Shown here: positions 27,065-34,551 of the stretch, in pieces
Layout of the letters: each line of letters opens with the position of its first letter
How positions within the stretch are numbered: the first letter of the stretch is position 1
DNA from: Actinomycetota bacterium
GTDB lineage: Bacteria; Actinomycetota; Acidimicrobiia; IMCC26256; JAENVU01
DNA length: 64,000 bases
Assembly (NCBI GenBank): GCA_016870395.1
Contig: VGBT01000006.1
Span: forward strand, 1 to 64,000
Direction: 5' to 3'
Notes under the pieces: model-generated
Databases searched by the model: none
Told to the model about the DNA's origin: nothing
Seen by the model: only the letters and a program-made list of their open reading frames with translations
Translations under genes and position numbers: made by a program

Positions 27065-27349
27065 GTGACCGCGGTCGAGATCTGGAGTGGTGGGATCGTC
27101 ATCCATTACGCGGACGACCTCCCCGAGTTCTTCGCTGCCCGGGAACCGATCGCGATGCGGCCGCACTGGGGGGTCTTCGACGACGTCGGAACCCACTACG
27201 TGCCTCACGGCGGTGGGGGAAGCGGCGGGGATCATCTCAGCCTCGGGACGTGGTTGGTCGCGACCACGCCCCCCGAGGATGCGACGTGCCTCTATCTGCG
27301 AGGGCCGGGCATGAGCGACGACGACCGGCTGGTGGTCGTGCTCACCTGA
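27065..27349 (+). CDS. Hypothetical protein
   Basis: A 94-residue soluble protein from GTG 27065, with AAGGGA 10 bases upstream. Readable segments are VEIWSGGIVIHYADDLPEFF and a glycine-rich HYVPHGGGGSGGDH, then strands ending LYLRGPGMSDDDRLVVVLT. The strand-rich pattern suggests a small beta-sandwich. No family recognised. Ends 9 bases before the third palindrome. Confidence 0.55.
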   Translation: MTAVEIWSGGIVIHYADDLPEFFAAREPIAMRPHWGVFDDVGTHYVPHGGGGSGGDHLSLGTWLVATTPPEDATCLYLRGPGMSDDDRLVVVLT

Positions 27350-27358
27350 TCCCGCAGG

Positions 27359-27374
27359 CGGTTCCGCGGAACCG
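27359..27374. repeat. Palindrome copy 3 (CGGTTCCGCGGAACCG)
   Basis: An exact 16-base copy sitting in the 27-base gap between two convergent stop codons. With copies 1 and 2 it makes three in 1.2 kb and none recognised elsewhere in the window. Confidence 0.85.
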
Positions 27375-27376
27375 GT

Positions 27377-27763
27377 TCAGCCGGAGGTGTAGCGCGCGTC
27401 GGTGATCTCGAGGCCGTCGGTGGACGGCGCGACGCGGATGGTGAGCTCGGCGCCGGTGGCGTCCTTGCCCCAGGTGCAGAGCACGTCGGTCTCGTCGGCC
27501 GCGCAGCCCTTCGGGACGAGGCCGTCGCTCGCGTAGCCGGGGATCGCGAACATGCGCGCCGCGGCCACCGGCGTAGCGATCTCGAGCAAGCCTGCCTCGT
27601 CGCCCGCCCGCCACGCGTCGAAGCCCGCGTTCGCGATGCCTTCCGCGGTCTGTGCGGCGCGGGTGATGGTGGTGGTCGACGGGGTGGGATCGGTGTCACG
27701 TCCGGCGCACGCCGCGGCTGCGACCAGCACGAGCACTGCGGCAGCCAGACGAGTCGAACGCAT
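27377..27763 (-). CDS. Putative lipoprotein
   Basis: A 128-residue protein with a lipoprotein signal (MRSTRLAAAVLVLVAAAACAG; lipobox AAAC, Cys19), a Thr/Pro-rich linker (DTDPTPSTTTITRA), and a small globular domain with two cysteines (KGCAADETDVLCTWGKD) that may form a disulfide. The tail reads VAPSTDGLEITDARYTSG. No family recognised; a surface binding or sensing protein is a guess. Divergent from the APH-like kinase at 27801 with 37 bases between starts. Confidence 0.75.
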   Translation of the reverse strand: MRSTRLAAAVLVLVAAAACAGRDTDPTPSTTTITRAAQTAEGIANAGFDAWRAGDEAGLLEIATPVAAARMFAIPGYASDGLVPKGCAADETDVLCTWGKDATGAELTIRVAPSTDGLEITDARYTSG

Positions 27764-27800
27764 TCGCGCAGTCTGGCAGACGGCACTATCTTCCCCGCCC

Positions 27801-28832
27801 ATGTCCGCTCCACCACTCGTCGACCCGGCGCGTCTCGGCCCCTGGCTCGACGCCCAGGAGCTCGACCCGGGGGCTCCGCTCGAGGTCGAGCGGATCACGA
27901 CCGGGCACTCCAACGAGGTGTTCCTCGTCCGGCGCGGCGACACCGAGCTCGTCCTGCGCCGCCCCCCACGCACCCCGCTGTCGCCCACCGCGCACGACAT
28001 GGCCCGGGAGTATCGCCTCCTCACTGCCTTCTCCGAGCACGGCGCGCAGGTGCCCGTGCCCCGACCCCTCGGGCTGTGCGTCGACCCCGACACCCTCGGA
28101 GCGCCGTTCTACGTGATGGAGCGCGTCGACGGCCTCGTGGTGCGCGAATCGCTGCCCGAGCCGTACACCGCCAGCCCCGACGCCCCCGCGGCGCTGGCCG
28201 ACGCGCTGGTCGACCTGCTCGCAGGGATCCATGCCTTCGACTGGCGGGCCGGTGGCCTCGACGGGTTTGGTCGCCCCGAGGGCTATCTCGATCGCCAGGT
28301 CCCGCGCTGGCTCGGGCAGCTCGAGCGCTACAAGACCCGCGAGATCCCAGAGGTCGAGGAAGCCGGTCGCTGGCTCGCCGCGCACACGCCACCGATGCAG
28401 GCGCCCACCGTCATCCACGGCGACTACAAGCTCGACAACGTGATGTTCGCAGCGGCGCTGCCCGTGGCGCCGGTGGCGGTGCTCGACTGGGAGCAGGCGA
28501 CGATCGGCGACCCGCTCGTGGATCTCGGCTGGCTGCTCGGCCTCTGGCTCGATCCCGGCGAGACCGCGTCGCTCTTCGGTGGCGCGAACCTCGCGCTGCT
28601 CGGGCACGGGCCGGTGCCGAGCCGCGCGGAGCTCACGGAGCGCTACGCGGCGGCCACCGGACGCGACGTCACGCACGTCGGGTTCTACTGCGTGCTCGGT
28701 CTGTTCAAGCTGGCATGCGTGATGGAGGGGTCCTACGCTCGCTTCCGAGCCGGGACGAGCGACGACGCGATGTTTGCTCTGCTCGAGACCGGCGTTCCCG
28801 CGTTGGCGCGTCGGGCATTGGAGTTCACGTGA
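27801..28832 (+). CDS. APH-type phosphotransferase (ACAD10 kinase-like)
   Basis: A 343-residue aminoglycoside-phosphotransferase-fold kinase. The nucleotide loop region is ITTGHSNEVFLVRRGDTELVLRRPP, the catalytic loop is VIHGDYKLDNVMF, and the metal-binding DWEQATIGDPLVDLGWL follows. The block DYKLDNVMF with LDWEQATIGDP is characteristic of the kinase domain fused to ACAD10/11 in animals. In those proteins it phosphorylates 4-hydroxyacyl-CoA before beta-oxidation, so lipid phosphorylation rather than drug resistance is likely. ATG at 27801. Overlaps the nitrobindin-like gene by 4 bases (GTGA). Confidence 0.87.
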   Translation: MSAPPLVDPARLGPWLDAQELDPGAPLEVERITTGHSNEVFLVRRGDTELVLRRPPRTPLSPTAHDMAREYRLLTAFSEHGAQVPVPRPLGLCVDPDTLGAPFYVMERVDGLVVRESLPEPYTASPDAPAALADALVDLLAGIHAFDWRAGGLDGFGRPEGYLDRQVPRWLGQLERYKTREIPEVEEAGRWLAAHTPPMQAPTVIHGDYKLDNVMFAAALPVAPVAVLDWEQATIGDPLVDLGWLLGLWLDPGETASLFGGANLALLGHGPVPSRAELTERYAAATGRDVTHVGFYCVLGLFKLACVMEGSYARFRAGTSDDAMFALLETGVPALARRALEFT

Positions 28833-29284
28833 TCGAGAAGCTCTCGCTTCTCGTCGGCAGCTGGGTGGGGGAGGGCCACGGTGGCTACCCCACCGTCGAC
28901 GACTTCACCTACCGGGAGGAGATCAGCTTTGCCGATACCGGCAAGCCCTTCGTTGCGTATTCTTCGTGCACCTGGTCGCTCGACGAGCAGCGGCCGCTGC
29001 ACGCCGAGCACGGGTACTGGCGGGAGACCCCGATCGGCACCATCGAGGCGGTGCTCGCGCTCAGCAGCGGTCACACCGAGATCGCAGTCGGCACCGCGGA
29101 GGGCGGTCGGCTGCGGCTGGTGAGCACGAACGTCGACGGCTCACCCACCGCGAAAGAGGTGCACGCGGTGCGCCGCTTCTACGACGTGGAGGACGACGCG
29201 CTGCGCTACCGGCTGGAGATGGAGGCCGTGGGCCAGCCGCTCCAGTGGCATCTCGAAGCCGAGCTGCGTCGCAGCCCCGACTAG
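28829..29284 (+). CDS. Nitrobindin-like heme-binding protein (FABP-like)
   Basis: A 151-residue beta-barrel of the DUF1794/nitrobindin family. The signature GxWxGxG is LLVGSWVGEGHGGYPTVD at residues 8-25, followed by FTYREEISFADTGKPFVAYSS and HAEHGYWRETPIGTIEAVLAL. Nitrobindins hold ferric heme through a C-terminal His and bind NO or isomerise peroxynitrite. Here a His occurs near the end (LQWHLEAEL), consistent with heme binding. GTG at 28829 overlaps the kinase stop, so translation is coupled. The convergent xthA stop overlaps this one by 4 bases. Confidence 0.83.
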   Translation: MIEKLSLLVGSWVGEGHGGYPTVDDFTYREEISFADTGKPFVAYSSCTWSLDEQRPLHAEHGYWRETPIGTIEAVLALSSGHTEIAVGTAEGGRLRLVSTNVDGSPTAKEVHAVRRFYDVEDDALRYRLEMEAVGQPLQWHLEAELRRSPD

Positions 29285-30063
29285 GGACCGAGGTCCACCA
29301 CTACCGGCGCGTGGTCGCTCGGCTGCTTGCCCTTGCGGGCGTTGCGGTCGACGAGCGCCCACGTGACCCGCTCGAGCACCGGGGTGGTGGCGAGCACGAG
29401 GTCGATGCGCATCCCTCGCCCCTCGTGGAAGTCGCCGCGGCGGTAGTCCCAGTAGGTGAACAGGCGGTCCTGGTCGGGGTACACGTGACGGAACGCGTCG
29501 TGCAGGCCCCACTCCTCGAGCCTGCGGACCGCGGCCCGCTCGGGCTCGGTGACGTGGGTGCTGCCGACGAACGCCTTCGGCGACCACACGTCGCGGTCTT
29601 CGGGCGCCACGTTGAAGTCGCCGAGGATCATCAGGGGATCGTCGGAGCTGTGTTGGCTCTCGACCCACTCGGCGAGCCGTTCGAACCATTCGAGCTTGCG
29701 GTCGTAGAACTCGCTCGGCACCTCGCGCCCGTTGGGCACGTACACGCTGACGATCCGGATCCCACCGCAGGTCGCGGCGATGAGCCGCGCGTCGCCTTCG
29801 TACGGATCGACGGCACCGTCGCCGAACCCGGTGTGCACGTCGTCGAGCCCGACGCGCGACAGGATCGCGACGCCGTTCCACTGTCCCTGCCCGTGGTGCG
29901 CGGCGTCGTAGCCGAGAGCGGAGAACGCCATCGCCGGAAAGGCCTTGTCGGACAGCTTGGTCTCCTGCAGGCACAACACGTCGGGTCGCGCGTACTCGAG
30001 CCACTCCTCGACGCGAGGGAGGCGGGCTTTCAACGAGTTGACGTTCCACGTCGCGATCCTCAT
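29281..30063 (-). CDS. xthA: Exodeoxyribonuclease III
   Basis: A 260-residue AP endonuclease/3'-exonuclease of base-excision repair. Motifs in order: MRIATWNVNSLKAR, DVLCLQETKLSD, YVPNGREVPSEFYDRKLEW, LILGDFN-type block (MILGDFNVAPEDRDVW), FTYWDYR, GMRIDLVLAT and the catalytic SDHAPVVVDL. Catalytic Glu, Asp, Asn and His are all in place. Its ATG overlaps the upstream DUF6285 stop, forming a tight kinase-DUF6285-xthA run whose functional sense is unclear. Confidence 0.94.
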   Translation of the reverse strand: MRIATWNVNSLKARLPRVEEWLEYARPDVLCLQETKLSDKAFPAMAFSALGYDAAHHGQGQWNGVAILSRVGLDDVHTGFGDGAVDPYEGDARLIAATCGGIRIVSVYVPNGREVPSEFYDRKLEWFERLAEWVESQHSSDDPLMILGDFNVAPEDRDVWSPKAFVGSTHVTEPERAAVRRLEEWGLHDAFRHVYPDQDRLFTYWDYRRGDFHEGRGMRIDLVLATTPVLERVTWALVDRNARKGKQPSDHAPVVVDLGP

Positions 30064-30443
30064 GGTGCTTCGCCGGCCTCCAGGTACTTGGGATTGGCGA
30101 CCTCGAGCTTCGCCCGCACCGTCGCGCGGACGTGGTCCAGCACCTCCCCACGCCGGGCGTCCCACTCGCCGGCGCGGATGCCCCGTGCCAGCTCGACGGT
30201 GAGACCGCGCACCGTGCCCTCGCGGCCGAGCAGCTCGACAAGGCGCCGGTGCTCGGTGGCGTCCTGGGTGGCCCCCACGGTGAGCTCGCGCTCCACCATC
30301 CCGAGCACGTTGGCCGCGACTCGGGCGTGGAACGACACCCGGCCCTCGGTGGCGGGCATCACGTCACGCTCGAGGTACTCGCGCACCGCGGCCACGAGTT
30401 CCGCGGCCGACGGCCGGTCGTGCAACGTCTCGTGTTCACGCAT
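30060..30443 (-). CDS. DUF6285-like protein
   Basis: A 127-residue all-helical protein matching the DUF6285 pattern: RPSAAELVAAVREYLERDVMP, then EGRVSFHARVAANVLGMVEREL and a C-terminal helix of DHVRATVRAKLEVANPKYL. DUF6285 genes regularly sit next to APH-type kinases and acyl-CoA dehydrogenases in actinobacteria and proteobacteria, and this one overlaps the kinase by 8 bases. A partner or chaperone of that kinase is a fair guess but untested. Confidence 0.75.
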   Translation of the reverse strand: MREHETLHDRPSAAELVAAVREYLERDVMPATEGRVSFHARVAANVLGMVERELTVGATQDATEHRRLVELLGREGTVRGLTVELARGIRAGEWDARRGEVLDHVRATVRAKLEVANPKYLEAGEAP

Positions 30444-31422
30444 CGAGCAGCTCCAGGAGGTCCCACTCCATCTCGGCAACCCGCCGGCCCAGGGCCGCCA
30501 GCTCCACCGAGCGCACGAGGCCATTGAGGTGGGTGAAGCACTGCACCTCTGAGATCACGCCCCACTTCAACGTGCCGAAGACCTCCCAGTAGGCGAGACG
30601 GTCCGGCTCGACGGGCGCGCCGCCGGCCGCGGCGTAGGCCGCGAGCAGTGCCTCGGCCGAGCCGAATCCGCCGGCCCGGCGGTCGACGTTTCCGAACCGC
30701 CACGACTTCACGCACAGCCAGCCGAGATCCTCCACCGGGTCGCCGAGGTGCGACAGCTCCCAGTCGAGCACGGACCGGATTCCTTCGGGACCGACGACGA
30801 AGTTGCCGTTGCGGAAGTCACCGTGCACGAGTCGCGGCTGCAGCTCCGCGTCGGGCGCGCGCTCCTCGAGCCAGCGCAACGCGAGCTCGAATGCCGGGTG
30901 AGGCTCGCCGAAGCCGTCGAGGATCGCGCGGTACTGCGTGACCTGGGCGACGGCGCTCAGGACAGGAAGGTCGGGAAGCGCAGCCACGTCGACCGCGTGG
31001 ATCCGTGCCGCGATCTCGCCGCACTGCGCCGCGAGCTGGGGCCGTACCGCGGCGTACTCGTCGTCGCGCAGGATCTTGCGCGGGATGGTCTCGCCCTCGA
31101 CGCGGGCCATCACGAAACCCTCGCCGAGGCCGTCGTCGGCGCCGAGCAGGAAGCGCACCGCGGGCACCGGTACCCCGGCGGCCCCGGCGGCCTGCACCAG
31201 CGCACACTCCGTGGACCGGTCGGTGCCGCCGATCGACGAGCCCGGGTCTCGACGCAGCACGAGCCGGTCACGATGACCCTCGGCGGAGACCGCATCGAAC
31301 GACCACGTCTCGCGCGACGCGCCACCGGAGAGGCGGCGCAGTCCCTCGACGGTGACCGTGGTGCCGAGGTGGCGGGCACACGCGGCGGCGATGCGCTCGT
31401 CGTCGAGCGGGGTACGGACCAT
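30436..31422 (-). CDS. APH-type phosphotransferase, partner of DUF6285
   Basis: A 328-residue kinase-fold protein. Blocks: LRRLSGGASRETWSFDAV (nucleotide loop), GLGEGFVMARVEGETIPRKIL, the catalytic loop LVHGDFRNGNFVV, then LDWELSHLGDPVEDLGWLCVKSWRFG. The last block is typical of acyl-CoA-dehydrogenase-linked APH proteins rather than antibiotic kinases. A substrate such as a hydroxyacyl-CoA is inferred from the family. Overlaps the DUF6285 gene by 8 bases and is divergent from the methyltransferase across 25 bases. Confidence 0.87.
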   Translation of the reverse strand: MVRTPLDDERIAAACARHLGTTVTVEGLRRLSGGASRETWSFDAVSAEGHRDRLVLRRDPGSSIGGTDRSTECALVQAAGAAGVPVPAVRFLLGADDGLGEGFVMARVEGETIPRKILRDDEYAAVRPQLAAQCGEIAARIHAVDVAALPDLPVLSAVAQVTQYRAILDGFGEPHPAFELALRWLEERAPDAELQPRLVHGDFRNGNFVVGPEGIRSVLDWELSHLGDPVEDLGWLCVKSWRFGNVDRRAGGFGSAEALLAAYAAAGGAPVEPDRLAYWEVFGTLKWGVISEVQCFTHLNGLVRSVELAALGRRVAEMEWDLLELLDA

Positions 31423-31447
31423 GGCGCCGCACCGTAGTCTGCGTGCG

Positions 31448-32071
31448 ATGGGCTTCTACGAGGAGCGCGTGCTGCCTCGCGTGGTCGAGCTGACCTGCGG
31501 CGGCAAGCGCATGGAGGTCGTGCGCCGCCCGGCCCTCGACGGGCTCGCCGGGACGGTGGTGGAGCTCGGGTTCGGCTCGGGAACGAACGTCGGGCTGTAC
31601 CCTCCGGCCGTCGAGCGGGTGCTCGCGGTCGAGCCGTCCGAGCTCGCCCGGGCCCGCGCAGCCAAGCGCATCGCGGGGCACCCGGAACCGCCGGTGGAGT
31701 TCGTCGGCCTCGACGGCGCCCACCTGGCGCTCGACGCCGCCTCCGTCGACGCGGTGCTGTCGACGTGGACGCTCTGCACGATCCCCGACGTGGAGCGCGC
31801 GATCGACGAAGTGCGCCGAGTGCTGCGACCGGGCGGCGAGCTCCACTTCCTCGACCACGGCCTCTCCGACGATCCAAGGGTCGCTCGTTGGCAGCACCGG
31901 CTCGAGCCGATCCAGAAGCGCCTCGGTGGTGGCTGCCACCTCACGCGCGACCCGGCCGGTCTCGTTCGGGGCGGTGGTCTGCGCATCGTGCGCGAGGAGC
32001 ACTTCAGGCTCGCCGGCCCGCGCGTCTTCACCACGATGACCAGCGGCGTCGCGGTGAAGGACGTCGGGTAG
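31448..32071 (+). CDS. Class I SAM-dependent methyltransferase
   Basis: A 207-residue small-molecule methyltransferase of the UbiE/Methyltransf_11 type. Motif I is VVELGFGSGTNVGLYPP at about 38-54, motif II DAVLSTWTLCTIPDVERAI, and motif III EVRRVLRPGGELHFLDHGLSDDP. The N-terminus (MGFYEERVLPRVVELTCG) is typical of phosphatidylethanolamine or related lipid methyltransferases. Substrate not predictable. ATG at 31448. Confidence 0.85.
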   Translation: MGFYEERVLPRVVELTCGGKRMEVVRRPALDGLAGTVVELGFGSGTNVGLYPPAVERVLAVEPSELARARAAKRIAGHPEPPVEFVGLDGAHLALDAASVDAVLSTWTLCTIPDVERAIDEVRRVLRPGGELHFLDHGLSDDPRVARWQHRLEPIQKRLGGGCHLTRDPAGLVRGGGLRIVREEHFRLAGPRVFTTMTSGVAVKDVG

Positions 32072-32077
32072 AACCAG

Positions 32078-33091
32078 TCATGCGCGGGCGCCCACCGGCT
32101 CGCCGTCGACGATCTGGTCGAGGTACTCGGACAGCCCGTACCCGGTGCGCCCGTTCCAGCGCCACTCGGTCATGCCCTCGGAGATTCGGGTGACGAGCTG
32201 CTCGCCGTCGGGCGCCGTGCGCCGGTTGCGCAGCGGGATGAGGTTCAGGACGGTGCCCTCGATCTGGTAGGTGCGGTCACCGGCCGTTGCCGTCGCGCGG
32301 ATCTGCTGGTGGTAGGTATCGGTGCCGGTCCATTCCGTGTCGATGGTCGCACCGTCGATGTGGCGGTACTCGCCGTCCTCGAGCGCGACACCTCCGATGC
32401 GCTGCGAGCCGTCGGGCGCGGTGACGATCGAGATCACGAACCCGGCGTCGTCGCCGAAGTTCATCGTGAGCCATCGGTACCACCAGGGTGCCTGCCAGTA
32501 GCGCGGGCCCCATGAGTGGTCGCGCAGGCCGAAGCCGTCGATCTCCCACTCCTCGTCGCCCACCCGGATCACGCCCCGCGCGCCGACGTGCTGCTCGTAG
32601 TGGCCGCGCGCGAAGCCGCCGGAGAGGTCCTCGGTGAGCGGGCTGCCGTCGTCGTTGACGGGCTCGCCGCCCCACATCGGCGCGATCCCCCGGTAGTCGA
32701 GGTCGACGGTGCAGTCGACCCACGGGTTCTCGGTGAAGGCCTTCCGCGGGTTCGCCATCTGCAGCGGCTCGTCGAGGAGCGCCACCTTGCCGGTGTAGGT
32801 GGTGTGCAGTCGCTCGAACGGGGTGATCACCTCGAAGCGCATGCCACCTGCGTCGAACGCGTCGTTGCTCGCGATCTCGGGCCGGCCGAACATGAACCCC
32901 ACGCGCCCGTCGGGCAGGTAGAGGCACGTGGTCATCTCCGCGTAGCCCTCGTTGGCCCGGTTTCCGAGCCGGAGGAACCCCCCGACGCGCTCGGCGGGGT
33001 CGTACGCGTTGAAGTACATGCTCTCGTTGAAGTTGCTCGCGGACTCGAGCTCGTGCATGTACTCGTCGGCTGGGTCGAGGCGAAGTTTCAT
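32078..33091 (-). CDS. DUF7064/7065-like lipocalin-fold protein
   Basis: A 337-residue protein, mostly beta strands, resembling carotenoid 1,2-hydratase-like lipocalin proteins (DUF7064/DUF7065) common in lipid-degrading actinobacteria. Marker segments are ESMYFNAYDPAERVGGFLRLGNR near the start, GFARGHYEQHVGARG, FGLRDHSWGPRYWQAPWWYRW and NLIPLRNRR. The motif DHSWGPR is conserved in this group. Function unknown, probably a lipid-binding or hydratase enzyme. ATG at 33091; divergent from the SMP-30 lactonase. Confidence 0.6.
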   Translation of the reverse strand: MKLRLDPADEYMHELESASNFNESMYFNAYDPAERVGGFLRLGNRANEGYAEMTTCLYLPDGRVGFMFGRPEIASNDAFDAGGMRFEVITPFERLHTTYTGKVALLDEPLQMANPRKAFTENPWVDCTVDLDYRGIAPMWGGEPVNDDGSPLTEDLSGGFARGHYEQHVGARGVIRVGDEEWEIDGFGLRDHSWGPRYWQAPWWYRWLTMNFGDDAGFVISIVTAPDGSQRIGGVALEDGEYRHIDGATIDTEWTGTDTYHQQIRATATAGDRTYQIEGTVLNLIPLRNRRTAPDGEQLVTRISEGMTEWRWNGRTGYGLSEYLDQIVDGEPVGARA

Positions 33092-33147
33092 CTCGGCATT
33101 CGACTCCAGGGTTGCGGGAAGGGGCAAGTGCGGGGTCGAATGCGGCC

Positions 33148-34077
33148 ATGAGCGTGGCATTCAGCGAGGTCGCATCCGGCCTGGGGTTCCCCGAGGGCCC
33201 CGTCTGGATGCCCGACGGCACGGTGCTCTGCGTCGAGCTGCAACGGCGCACGGTCGACCGGGTGCACCCCGACGGACGGGTCGAGGTGATCGCGGAGCCC
33301 GGCGGGAGCCCCAACGGGCTGGCGATCGGTCCCGACGGCGCTGCCTACGTCTGCAACAGCGGCGGCTGGGCGTTCCACGAGGTGATGGGCATGACCGTCA
33401 CCGAGACGCGCCAGCCCGACGACTACTCCGGGGGCCGCATCGAGCGTGTCGACCTCGCGACGGGCGCGGTGAGCGTGGTGTACGACGCGTGCGACGGTCA
33501 CCCACTCAAGGGCCCGAACGATCTCGTGTTCGACGCCGACGGCGGGTTCTGGTTCACCGACCACGGCAAGATCCGCGCCCGGGAGCGCGACCACGGCGGC
33601 CTCTACTACGCGACTCCCGATGGCGCGTCGATCACCGAGGTCGCGTACCCGCTCGAGTCGCCCAACGGCGTCGGGCTCTCGCCGGAGGGCGACCGGGTCT
33701 ACGTCGCCGAGACGCACACCGGCCGCGTGTACTGGTGGCCCGTGGAGGGTCCGGGCCGCGTCGGACAACCCAACCCGGTCGGCCACGGCGGGCTGCTGCT
33801 CGCCGGGCTCCCCGGTATGCAGCTGCTCGACTCGCTCGCGGTCGACGCGGCGGGCAACGTGGTGGTCGGCACGATCGTCAACGGTGGGCTCACGGTGATC
33901 CCGCCCGACAACGACGGGGGAGCCGAGCGCGTCGAGCACGTCGCGCTGCCCGACATCCTGGTCACCAACGTGTGCTTCGGCGGCGACGACCTGCGCACCG
34001 CGTACGCGACGCTCTCGGGCACGGGGAGGCTGGTGTCGCTGCCCTGGCCTCGGCCCGGGCTACGCCTCGCCTTCTGA
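33148..34077 (+). CDS. SMP-30/gluconolactonase-family protein
   Basis: A 309-residue six-bladed beta-propeller of the SMP-30 family, calcium- or zinc-dependent lactonases. Key blocks: LGFPEGPVWMPDGTVLCVE with the metal Glu, SPNGLAIGPDGAAYVCNSGG, GPNDLVFDADGGFWFTDHGK, SPNGVGLSPEGDRVYVAETHT and LDSLAVDAAGNVVVGT. Metal ligands Glu, Asn and Asp appear present. May open lactones of sugars or of ring-cleaved steroid/aromatic intermediates. ATG at 33148. Its last 18 bases overlap the convergent secreted-protein gene. Confidence 0.88.
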   Translation: MSVAFSEVASGLGFPEGPVWMPDGTVLCVELQRRTVDRVHPDGRVEVIAEPGGSPNGLAIGPDGAAYVCNSGGWAFHEVMGMTVTETRQPDDYSGGRIERVDLATGAVSVVYDACDGHPLKGPNDLVFDADGGFWFTDHGKIRARERDHGGLYYATPDGASITEVAYPLESPNGVGLSPEGDRVYVAETHTGRVYWWPVEGPGRVGQPNPVGHGGLLLAGLPGMQLLDSLAVDAAGNVVVGTIVNGGLTVIPPDNDGGAERVEHVALPDILVTNVCFGGDDLRTAYATLSGTGRLVSLPWPRPGLRLAF

Positions 34078-34437
34078 GGGCGGCCGTGCACTCGGTGCCC
34101 GTGCTCGCCCCTCGACCCGGTAGAGGCCCGCGCCATAGCGCGCGTCGTCGGACACCTTCACGTCGCCGGTCCAGGTGCCGTCGGTGCCGTTCGTGGAGTT
34201 CCCCTTCGCGCTGAACTCGATCGGTCCGACCTTCATCTTCACCGAGTATCCGGTGATCGGACCGGGCGCGGTCCCGACCACCACGACTGTGTCGTTCTCG
34301 TCGACCTCGATCGCGTTGGCGGCGTTGTGCGCGGTGTTCGCGTCGACGCCGTTGACCGTGACCGTGCAGCCACCCTCGATCTGGCGCGGGGTGGCGTCTG
34401 CGCCGGCCGGTGCTGCGAGGACGAGACCGAGCAGCAC
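34060..34437 (-). CDS. Small secreted protein, start uncertain
   Basis: A 125-residue protein from GTG 34437 beginning LLGLVLAAPAGADA, a hydrophobic core and Ala-x-Ala cleavage site without the usual charged n-region. Upstream codons in frame (containing HGR) would supply positive charge but offer no standard start before the stop at 34501. The mature part is beta-rich: GGCTVTVNGVDANTAHNAAN, NDTVVVVGTAPGPITGYSVKMKVG, WTGDVKVSDDARYGAGLYRVEG. No family recognised. Either an atypical signal peptide or a gene that lost its first codons. Confidence 0.55.
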   Translation of the reverse strand: MLLGLVLAAPAGADATPRQIEGGCTVTVNGVDANTAHNAANAIEVDENDTVVVVGTAPGPITGYSVKMKVGPIEFSAKGNSTNGTDGTWTGDVKVSDDARYGAGLYRVEGRARAPSARPPSEGEA

Positions 34438-34488
34438 GCCGCTGTGTCGACCGTGCCCCTGAGGGCTTGCCCCGGGACCCGGTCCGAT

Positions 34489-34504
34489 CTGACGGGTCCG
34501 TCAG
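34489..34504. promoter_or_regulatory. TetR-type operator candidate (CTGACGG-GT-CCGTCAG)
   Basis: A perfect 16-base dyad 47 bases before the CoA transferase GTG and 51 bases from the divergent secreted-protein start. Half-site TGACGG differs by one base from TGACCG of the dyads at 4599 and 19756, with the same two-base spacer. Could belong to the same regulator or a paralogue. Confidence 0.55.
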
Positions 34505-34551
34505 GTCGCGCGTAACGTCGCCCGGCCAGCCACCTATGGAGGAGTGACGTC

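Noticed and set aside
26191-27374. CRISPR array from the repeated palindromes
   Set aside because: Only three copies with unequal spacing of about 360-800 bases filled by genes; no cas genes.
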